Source: Gambelia wislizenii (Eukaryota; Chordata; Lepidosauria; Squamata; Crotaphytidae). From it: 64,000 nucleotides of DNA. The stretch lies in assembly GCA_030847615.1 (NCBI GenBank), contig JAUMIR010000003.1, positions 61,551,001 through 61,615,000 on the forward strand, read 5' to 3'. Positions within the stretch are counted from its first letter, which is position 1, and every line of letters starts with the position of its first letter. The position numbers and the translations under genes are program-made. Shown here in pieces: positions 56,721-64,000 of this stretch. The notes below the pieces were generated by a model. The model saw only the letters and a program-made list of their open reading frames with translations. It made no database searches and was not told the DNA's origin.

Positions 56721-57057
56721 CAGGCAAGTTCATATGGGAGAATATGGTCCTTTAAGTAACATTTCCCGTCTAGCTCTTTTCCCCTCTACCCTTGCTGACA
56801 GTAACTTTCTGGGGTTTCAGACATTCCCAGCCCTATCTAGACCTGTCTAGGATCCTTCCTTATGCTTGTGCACTTGTCCAGGATGCAGGACCTAAATGAA
56901 AAGTGAGGAAACATTTGGCAGTTTTTGTGAGATTGAGGTTAACCAGAAGCTTTTCCTACATGGACGGAGAGCACAACATTCAGGAAATTTGACTCAGCTC
57001 TGTATTCATGAGTTCTTCAGTTGGCATTTTCTTCCGTGATGTTTCATTGAGATCTCT

Positions 57058-57089
57058 CTCTATATATATATGTACACACACACACACAT
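57058..57089 (+). repeat. (TA)n(CA)n microsatellite
   Basis: Short TA run followed by a CA run, about 90 bp left of the candidate exon. Confidence 0.9.
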
Positions 57090-57179
57090 TCTCCCAGACT
57101 CCATAAAGTGTTGCATAGTGGCACTAGGAATAAATTTTGTTGCTGCAATATATCTCCAATAGCTGATTATTTTTCCCAG

Positions 57180-57283
57180 TGGCTGATCGCTCCTTAGATG
57201 TAAAACTCTTAGCTCACTGCCTACGCAGAATAGACCCTGTGGATTTGCTTGGACCAGAGAGATTTCATGACCTAAATCAAAAG
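57180..57283 (+). CDS. Candidate internal coding exon, gene unknown
   Basis: The acceptor ATTATTTTTCCCAG ends at 57179 and the donor AAG|GTACGTG begins at 57284. The 104-nt exon enters in phase 2 and leaves on a codon boundary. It reads ADRSLDVKLLAHCLRRIDPV followed by DLLGPERFHDLNQK without stops. The peptide is of mixed, non-repetitive composition with a likely helix (VKLLAHCLRRI), and the segment is not part of any repeat recognised here. I cannot name the gene. It could be part of the same transcription unit as other genes outside the window. Its strand matches the 47156 exon, but that exon is terminal, so a different gene is more likely. Confidence 0.45.
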
Positions 57284-58104
57284 GTACGTGCATAGAGTTT
57301 CTCCCCTGCTGAGGGAAGAAGAATGCTTGATCTACAAACTGCTGCCTCAGAAAGACATTTTAAATTGAAGGCTCTGCGTTTATCCCCTAATTAAGTGGCT
57401 GTCACAATCTTTGGAACTCTTTCACTATGAAATTTAGATTCTCTTCACTTCAAAAGATCTATTCCCACTTGCCTTGCTATCCTAAGAGTCATAGCTTGTT
57501 TCTTTATATTCCACATTAGGAACTTGATTTTAATAATTGTGCTTTTTATCTCCTGCTCCTGTGTTCCCTCCCTCCCAACTCAGTATTGATAGTTCTTTCT
57601 TTAAGTAGACTTCAAAGAATACTCGAAAGTCAGAGCACCTGGTTCATGGTTATTAAAGGGTGCTGTTTTCAGACATGTTATGAACTCCCACATGTTCTGA
57701 GCATACAGACACAGAAAGGGTATTTGAACTTGGGGAGTAACCTACCCTGGAAGACTGTTCCCAGTGGGCCGCACTCACAGTTATTGGGGAGGGGAGTATC
57801 AAATACGGAAGAATAAAAAAATGTGCACAATAAATTGTGATGGGAAATGGAAAATATTACTGTAACAGAGCATAAATTCATTCATAAATGATAAATAATC
57901 CAGTACATATTAAGCAAATAAAACAGATGTATTAAATATCATCTGGCATTCTGTATTGCAGTTGCAGATTCATAACCAGATTCATAACCAGATCTGTGAT
58001 TGTTCCTAGCCCACCTAAACAGCCAGCAGCTGGAGAGACTGCAATGATCAGAAACAGGACCCTGTCACAAGTTTTTGTTGTAGCCTTATTCATTGGTGGG
58101 AGAT
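57284..58104. other. Unassigned stretch, possible intron
   Basis: Follows the candidate exon. No second exon could be recognised before the CR1 insertion. Confidence 0.35.
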
Positions 58105-59332
58105 AAAGTTTTTTGATAAAGTTACGAGCTTGGTAGATGAAGGGAATGCTGTGGACATTGCATACCTTGATTTCAGTAAGGCCTTTGACAAGGTTCCCCA
58201 TGACATTCTTGCAAACAAGCTTGTAAAATGTGGGCTAGACAAGTTAACTGTTCAATGGATTTGTAATTGGTTGACCGGCCGAACCCAAAGGGTGCTCAGC
58301 AGTGGCTCTTCTTCGTCTTGGAAAGATGTGACCAGTGGGGTGCCACAGGGTTCTGTCTTGGGCCCAGTGCTATTCAACATCTTTATCAATGACTTAGATG
58401 AGGGAATTAGGGGCATACTTATCAAATTTGCAGATGACACCAAATTGGGAGGAGTAGCTAATACCCTAGAGGACAGGATCAAAATTCAGAATGACCTGGA
58501 TAGACTGGAGAGCTGGGCCAAAGCTAACAAAATGAAATTCAATACAGAGAAATGTAAAGTACTGCATTTAGGGTGGAAAAATGAAATGCATAAATATAGG
58601 ATGGGAGAGACCTGGCTGAATGAGACTACGTGCGAAAGGGATCTAGGAGTCCTAGTAGACCACAAGTTGAACATGAGCCAACAGTGTGATGCGGCAGCTA
58701 AAAAGGCCAATGCAATTTTGGGCTGTATCAATAGAAGTATAGTGTCTAGATCAAGGGAAGTAATAGTGCCACTCTATTCTGCCTTGGTCAGACCTCACTT
58801 AGAATACTGTGTCCAGTTCTGGGCACCACAATTCAGAAAGGATATTGACAAATTGGAGCGTGTCCAGAGAAGGGCAACTAAAATGGTGAAAGGTCTGGAA
58901 ACAATGCCTTATGAGGAGAGACTTAGGGAGCTGGGTATGTTTAGCCTGGAAAAAAGACGGTTTAGAGGCGATATGATAGCCCTGTTTAAGTATTTGAAGG
59001 GATGTCACACTGAGGATGGAGCAGGCTTGTTTTCTGCTGCTCCAGAGACTGGAACACGGAGCAATGGGTGCAAGCTCCAGGAACAGAGATTCCACCTCAA
59101 CATTAGGAGGAACTTTTTGACAGTAAGAGCTGTTCGGCAGTGGAACACACTCCCTCGGAGCGTGGTGGGGTCTCCTTCCTTGGAGGTCTTTAAACAGAGG
59201 CTGGATGGCCATCTCTCGGGGATGCTTTGATTGTGATTTCCTGCGTGGCAGGGGGGTTGGACTGGATGGCCCTCGTGGTCTCTTCCAACTCTGCAATTCT
59301 ATGATTCTATGATTCTATGATTCTATGAATGG
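58105..59332 (+). mobile_element. CR1 LINE, 5'-truncated, young copy
   Basis: Starts at about 58105 inside the RT-coding region (first residues FFDKVTSLVDEG) and runs through the end of ORF2, a ~70 bp 3' UTR (GGTTGGACTGGATGGCCCTC, CTCTTCCAACTCTGCAATTC) and four ATTCTATG units. Its 1.2 kb length and truncation point are typical for CR1. The 851, 9957 and 56355 copies are older relatives. Confidence 0.95.
58130..59230 (+). CDS. CR1 ORF2 C-terminal part: reverse transcriptase, open but truncated
   Basis: About 366 codons remain open. RT motif A is in IAYLDFSKAFDKVPHDIL, motif B in SGVPQGSVLGPVLFNIFIND, and the catalytic FADD in LIKFADDTKLGG. Then come WAKANKMKFNTEKCKVLHLG and ERDLGVLVDHKLN (thumb side), HLEYCVQFWAP, and the C-terminal LERVQRRATKMVKGLE and NFLTVRAVRQWNTLPRSVV blocks. 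The endonuclease and the front of the RT are lost, so it cannot move by itself. The first codon is set by truncation, not by a real start codon. The open frame over 1.1 kb indicates a recent insertion. Confidence 0.9.
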   Translation: MVDEGNAVDIAYLDFSKAFDKVPHDILANKLVKCGLDKLTVQWICNWLTGRTQRVLSSGSSSSWKDVTSGVPQGSVLGPVLFNIFINDLDEGIRGILIKFADDTKLGGVANTLEDRIKIQNDLDRLESWAKANKMKFNTEKCKVLHLGWKNEMHKYRMGETWLNETTCERDLGVLVDHKLNMSQQCDAAAKKANAILGCINRSIVSRSREVIVPLYSALVRPHLEYCVQFWAPQFRKDIDKLERVQRRATKMVKGLETMPYEERLRELGMFSLEKRRFRGDMIALFKYLKGCHTEDGAGLFSAAPETGTRSNGCKLQEQRFHLNIRRNFLTVRAVRQWNTLPRSVVGSPSLEVFKQRLDGHLSGML

Positions 59333-59451
59333 TGGAAACACCATTCTCCTTGCACGCCAATCAGAAGCTGAAGAGACCTCCATCACCCAATGTGGCTGCT
59401 GCCTGGTAAAACAGATAGGGAGGGTCGGGCCAGGAGATGTTACTTAGGCTG

Positions 59452-59657
59452 CTGAGACACTGCAGAAATAATGCAGTTTGACACCACTTTAATTGCGATG
59501 GCTCAATGCTATGGAATCCTGGTATTTGTAGTTTTGTGAAATATTTAGCCTTCTCTGTCAGAGAGCTGTGGGGCTCTCTGCAAATCCCAGGATTCCATAG
59601 GATGAAGCTGTGATTGTTAAAGCAGTGTCAAAGTGCATTATTTCTGCAGTGTCTCAG
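59452..59657. mobile_element. Palindromic MITE (CTGAGACACTGCAGAAATAA ends)
   Basis: The left end CTGAGACACTGCAGAAATAA and the right end TTATTTCTGCAGTGTCTCAG are perfect inverted repeats of 20 bp. The arms go on with TGCAGTTTGACACCACTTTA and its mirror; the centre carries GGAATCCTGG and CCAGGATTCC. I could not settle the target duplication, so the superfamily is open. Confidence 0.85.
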
Positions 59658-59789
59658 AAGCCAAAGTTACATGTACATAACTACATACACAATGCAGAGT
59701 ATGGGCCATCATTTGATAAAATAGGTTTTTTTCTGAATGTTGGAAATTAGCCCCAAAAGTGTGCTTAGTGTTTGTGAGGTTTCAGAGAA

Positions 59790-59945
59790 TCACGATTCAA
59801 AGAGATAGCTGTGTTAATCTCTTATAGCACAAAAAAGAAAGAGGGAGAGGTAACAGATGGAATCTAGCAGTACCTTCAATACTGAAGCATGTGGTTTTGT
59901 GGATTTGCATCCATTTCTTTAGATCCACTGATGGTGTTAATGTTA
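59790..59945 (+). repeat. Interspersed repeat, same family as 29137
   Basis: TTCAAAGAGATAGCTGTGTT, then TGGAATCTAGCAGTACCTTC and TTTGCATCCATTTCTTTAGA follow the same order as the 29137 repeat. Confidence 0.5.
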
Positions 59946-60599
59946 ATGCCACTGGTGTTTTAGCAATTACATGGTTCTGTGGGTGGGATCAGAGTGCAAT
60001 ATGTGCAAATTGTGATGCTGTCTATAATCAGGATGTTATCCCTAGGCCTGCCTAAGCTGTGCTGGGATAAGGATCAATTTCAGTAAGTTTTTAAAAGGGG
60101 GGAAACAGAATTTTCATGGGGGAAAAGAAGGCAAATAGAAAGAGGCACAAACAAAGATTTAAACTCTGAGAGATTTCAAGCAGTTGGCTACAAAACTAAA
60201 TTTCCCTAAATTTATGCATACAATAGAAAAGATGGTGAAGAGGAGAAGGCTATAGTTTGTAGGAAGGACATCCTGAAAACCAATTAGGGGTTCAAAGATA
60301 TGTTTATTTGCATCCTTTCTGAAGCACAAAGGGGTGGCCTTGAGAAAGATCTTTGGTTTAATAAATCCCTGGGTCCCAGATCTAGGGCTTTCAGACCTGG
60401 CTGAATATATCCTCTGGGGAAAAACCCTGTTTTTCAGTTCAGGATTAGGTTAAATCAGTGGTCTAGCTTATCAGGTAATTTAGATCACAAAAGAAGCAAC
60501 CGTAGGGTTGCCAGGTAAGGTTCAGGGCTCCTGTCCTTTTTGTTAATGCCCCTAATGAGCCCCACCTCCAGAAACCCCCAAAATGCGCTTATTAATAAT

Positions 60600-61495
60600 T
60601 TGGCTTATTAATGTGCTCTTTGTAGTATGTGGGGAAATCATTATTGTCCTCTGGCTTTTCTTCGCAAACGAAGATTCAGGAAGGACACATCCCGTGCTTT
60701 CTGCAAGCGCGCTGATGACTAAAAAGGCCAATCTGAGATAAACAAGTCCGGTTGCAAAAAGCACAGCAGAAGGTCTCCTTGGGTGATGTTTTTGGGTTGT
60801 GATTCTTTCTGCATTGTCGTTTCTCTTCAAGACTTGTTCGGCGTGAGTTCTCAAATAAGGCTGCAGCATTGTGGATAGTGCGTCTCCATGCCTCCCGATG
60901 TGAGGCCAGGGCGGACCACTGTTGGTGATCAATTTGGCCAAGCCTGAGATGTTGTTTCAGGGAGTCTTTGTATCGCTTTTTTGGAGCGCCCCTCTTACGC
61001 TGACCCACGGCAAGTTCACCATACAGTAGTATTTTTGGGAGGCGATGGTCCTCCATCCTGGAAACGTGCCCTGCCCAGCGCAGCTGTGTTCTCAACATCA
61101 TGGCCTCAATACTGGTGATCCCTGCTTGCTCAAGGACAGCAAGATTCATCACACAGTCAGTCCAGTGTATATTTAGGATTGTGCGTAGACAGCACGATGA
61201 AAGCACTCGAGGAGTTGTAGGTGGTGGCAATAGGTGACCCATGTTTCAGATCCATAAAGGAGGATAGACAGTACAATGGCTCTGTGCTTTGCCTCAGGTG
61301 TTTATTGCTCCAGACTCTTTTGTGAAGTCTTCCAAATGCGCTATATGCCTTTGCTAATCTGTGATCGATCTCTTTGTCAATCTTGGCATCTGAGGAGATG
61401 ATGCTTCCCAGGTAGGTGAACTGCTGAACGGACTTGAGCACAGATTGTAATGCAATAAAATCTTGTGTATCCCATGCTGAGTTCAGTTTAGACAT
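60600..61495 (-). mobile_element. Non-LTR LINE, ORF2 C-terminal part with CCHC-type finger, degraded
   Basis: The minus frame 61495-61157 has VQQFTYLGSIISSDAKIDKE and RLAKAYSAFGRLHKRVW. After a shift near 61200, the frame 61242-60676 has CLRTILNIHWTDCVMNLAVL, LRWAGHVSRMEDHRLPKILL and QRKRGAPKKRYKDSLK. It ends FCCAFCNRTCLSQIGLFSHQ plus RACRKHG, a C-x2-C-x12-H-x4-C finger. These blocks follow the RT domain in several LINE clades. The clade is not certain; it is not CR1 and differs from the BovB-like copy. Stops and one shift show that it is dead. Confidence 0.85.
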
Positions 61496-62196
61496 TTACC
61501 CTGCATGCTTCAGTTCTCCCACACACCCTTCTCTTATTTCACTAGGCAATTTCAGCTAACTGGAGAAATGGGTCATTCATCACATGACCTAATTTAAATA
61601 TTATTACACTTTGTTTAAGTTCCTTTTAAGTTAAGGCTCCATGCGGCTATAGCCATGTTGTTGTTGTTTTTGAGTTCCTTTCAAGTCACCATGTAGCCCA
61701 TACTGATCAAGGCTGGGTGAGTCTTATCCTACCCTAAATCCTTAGTTAGCTAGGGACCTTTTAAGTCTGTTTTTAATATGTAGATTAAGATTGATATACC
61801 TTCAGTAAACATTTGATATGCTTTTTAAACTGACTTCTTTGTTGTTTTAATGAGTCTAATTGATTGGGTGATCAGATCACACATTTAAATGTTAATTGAG
61901 CTGTGTCTGCATTCCAATGTGTTACTCTGCCTGAATTTGAAAGAAAAGGTTTTTACTTTTAAAGAAGATATTTTTATTTATTTTTTTTAAAAAGGGCTAG
62001 ATCCCTGGAATTTTTAAATACATTTTTAATTTTAGACTCATGCCTCCCAACAGTCTTCTACCGGGAAGAGCAGTAAGGTTTCAGGGACTTGCTGTATGAA
62101 TCCTAATAGGCATGTGCTGAAAGCCATGCATCACCCAAAGGAAGGACTGCTGACAAATTCCAAAACTATGAGGAAATATGAGGTCAAAAGGACATT
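61496..62196. other. Unassigned stretch
   Basis: AT-rich text with a T-rich/A-rich tract at 61960-61995. No exon or repeat recognised. Confidence 0.35.
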
Positions 62197-62525
62197 GGAG
62201 ATTTTCAGATGCGATTTTCGGCAGGATATATTCCAAAACAGCTCTGTTGCTGCCGCGCAGCAGGGGAGAAGTTTCGGACGATGCTGTCCCTCTGCCGAAC
62301 CCCTCTGTGTCACTTCCGTGACAGAATGGAAGAAACTGTGTCTTATTTCATTTACGATTGTTGCCCATGAGTGAAATACGACGTGGTTTCCTCCATTCTG
62401 TCACAGAAGTGACATGGAGGGGGTTGGCAGAGGGACGGCGTTGTCCGAAACTGCTCCCCTGCTGCGCGGCAGCAACGGAGCTGTTTTGGAATATATCCTG
62501 CCGAAAATCGTGTCTGAAAATCTCC
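62197..62525. mobile_element. Foldback element with long arms, 329 bp, ATT TSD
   Basis: The left end GGAGATTTTCAGATGCGATT and the right end AATCGTGTCTGAAAATCTCC are inverted, and the arms stay alike for about 150 bp (TATTCCAAAACAGCTC, AGAGGGACGGCGTTGTCCGA and their mirrors). The centre is TACGATTGTTGCCCATGAGTG. ATT flanks it on both sides (62194-96, 62526-28). Same end sequence and same GTTGCCCATGAGT centre as 42575, so one family. Confidence 0.9.
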
Positions 62526-62582
62526 ATTGTCTCCACAACACACACAAGTGACAGACAATGATTCCATTAAACAAATGGAATA

Positions 62583-62809
62583 CAGCTGTCCCTCCACATT
62601 CATGGATTTGTCATTCATGGATTTAAATATTCACGGCTTGAAAATATTCTTAAAAAAATAATCCAAAAAGCAAACCTTGATTTTGCCATCTTATATAAGG
62701 GACACCATTTAGCTATGCCATTGCATATAATGGGACTTGAGTATTCACGGATTTGGATATTCACAGGGGGTCCTGGAACCAAACCCCAGTGAATGTGAAG
62801 GGACAACTG
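62583..62809. mobile_element. Tigger/pogo-like MITE, TA TSD
   Basis: The ends CAGCTGTCCCTCCAC and GAAGGGACAACTG are inverted and flanked by TA (62581-82, 62810-11). The core CAAACCTTGATTTTGCCATC and TATTCACGGATTTGGATATT matches 28515 and 45064. It lies 54 bp right of the foldback element at 62197. Confidence 0.88.
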
Positions 62810-63564
62810 TATTCCTTTATTTGAAGGTATTGAGCTTCCCTTCCCTAATTACCTAGCCATCAAAGAGGCAACTCAAGCTTTTATAAATCCAATTACTAAG
62901 ACAGTTAAGGCAGTTAAAACACATTAGCATCTTTGGACACCTATTTTCAAAACCAGGAGTTTTCCTGAAACTCATTGTGCAATCTTTGGAGACTATTGTT
63001 TCAACCCATGAAACTTCCTCACCTGAGGGCATATTTTTGATATAAATATTGGCCAAAAATCATGCCTCATGATGCACAGAGCCTCTGCTTGGGGACATTA
63101 CGTCTCTCTGTGTGTTAGCCACTATAGATTCATCCATCCATGCTGCCATTTTTCTCAACAACTTTGGACTACAAGACAGGTATTGTATCACCCCCAGCAA
63201 TCTTCCTATCTCTCCCTCTGGCAACCTCTCTTCTTCCATTCCTAGTGGTCTTGTGTGAATGCTTCTTGTATGAATATGTGTGTGCTTGGTGTTATTGATT
63301 TTAAGTCTTTAAAAAACATTGTTGTTAATTTTTCATTTTGTGTTTGTGTGCATCTGTACAGAGTTAGTAGAGGTATAGTTGGTGTAAAGATTCACTTCTC
63401 TGTTCCCTCCTTTCGCACTGCTAAGATGGAGTTGCTGCTAATTTCCCCAACTTATTAGAAACTCAATATTTTCTTGGAATTTTCAAGAGGTCTTTGGGTA
63501 ACACCTTAATGGTTGTATAGAAAAGAGAATTTTAGCAGGTGTTGCCTGCCACACAAACTATAGT

Positions 63565-63835
63565 ACAACCCACGTATCTGTGGGAGAAATGTCCCCAGAC
63601 TTATGGCAGACAGCAAAAATTAGTGATAGTAGCAAAGCTTATATTTCTGGCAGAAGTATACTGTAGAATCATGTTGGAAGATTTGGAAGTCCTCCAGTGC
63701 AACTGTATAGTCAGCTTCCGTTGGATCATGCTGGAGGACCGAGAAAATTCTTAGAGAGAACGTACTTTTCAACATGGGTAAGTGAAACTATGGGTACTGG
63801 TCTCATGCCCATGGATACAGGCATCATACTCTATA
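63565..63835. mobile_element. Probable worn pogo/Tigger-like MITE
   Basis: ACAACCCACGTATCTGTGGG at the left and CCCATGGATACAGG at the right are loosely inverted and recall 29635 and 39439. The interior is diverged. Confidence 0.4.
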
Positions 63836-63837
63836 TT

Positions 63838-64000
63838 TTGCCCTTGGTGCAGTTGTTTGAGTGCTGGGAGAACAGGGTTTAAATCCCCACTTGGCCATGG
63901 AAACTCACTTTGACTTTGGGCAAGTCACTCTCAGCCTCAGAGGAAAGCAATGGAAAACTCCATCTGAACAAATCTTGCCAAGAAGACCACATGACAGGTT
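63838..64000 (+). mobile_element. tRNA-derived SINE, cut by the window end
   Basis: GTGCAGTTGTTTGAGTGCTG and GGGTTTAAATCCCCACTTGG (B-box region), then GGGCAAGTCACTCTCAGCCT and CAAGAAGACCACATGACAGG. The 3' tail lies outside the window. Confidence 0.85.

Noticed and set aside
1..64000. CRISPR arrays, operons, ribosome binding sites, phage or plasmid features
   Set aside because: The window is vertebrate-type nuclear DNA. The only regularly spaced repeats are microsatellites, the minisatellite and the Ngaro leader repeats.

Overview
This 64 kb window is vertebrate nuclear DNA, AT-rich and intron/intergenic in character, and it looks like a squamate reptile (lizard-type) genome. The reasons are the mix of interspersed repeats: CR1 LINEs ending in the (ATTCTATG)n tail, long degraded RTE/BovB-type LINE pieces, two or more families of tRNA-derived SINEs, a Penelope-like insertion, a Ngaro/DIRS-type tyrosine-recombinase retrotransposon, and many short non-autonomous DNA transposons. 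There is no prokaryotic gene organisation: almost every open frame over 60 codons here is chance, simple repeat, or transposon.

Layout. 0-14.5 kb: CR1 and SINE copies, a palindromic repeat built from GCAGAAAA motifs (5.2-5.9 kb), a Penelope-like inverted structure with a 12-bp target duplication (11.25-11.80 kb), and an RTE-type LINE 3' end (13.1-13.7 kb). 14.5-21.3 kb: one nearly full-length but inactivated Ngaro-type retrotransposon on the minus strand, coding in order for gag (CCCH finger), reverse transcriptase, RNase H, tyrosine recombinase and an SGNH-type hydrolase, split by a later LTR-like insertion. 21.8-24.3 kb: a minus-strand BovB-like LINE with endonuclease and the start of the reverse transcriptase. 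24.3-31 kb: a possible LTR, a foldback element, a CpG-enriched promoter-like block (27.4-28.35 kb) and several TA-flanked pogo/Tigger-like elements. 31.9-38.4 kb: a run of adjacent and nested elements with 3-bp target duplications (PIF/Harbinger-like). 40.07-40.99 kb: a G-rich minisatellite with a period near 51 bp. 42.5-43.2 kb and 62.2-62.5 kb: two long-armed foldback elements. 48.9-50.9 kb: three short hAT-like elements with 8-bp target duplications. 58.1-59.3 kb: a 5'-truncated CR1 whose reading frame is still open.

Host genes. Only two short stretches look like exons of ordinary host genes: 47156-47347 (+), a terminal coding exon whose product ends like a GPI-anchored protein, and 57180-57283 (+), an internal exon with good acceptor and donor sites. 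I could not name either gene. The rest is best read as intron or intergenic sequence colonised by successive waves of transposons; several insertions lie inside one another and give a relative order.
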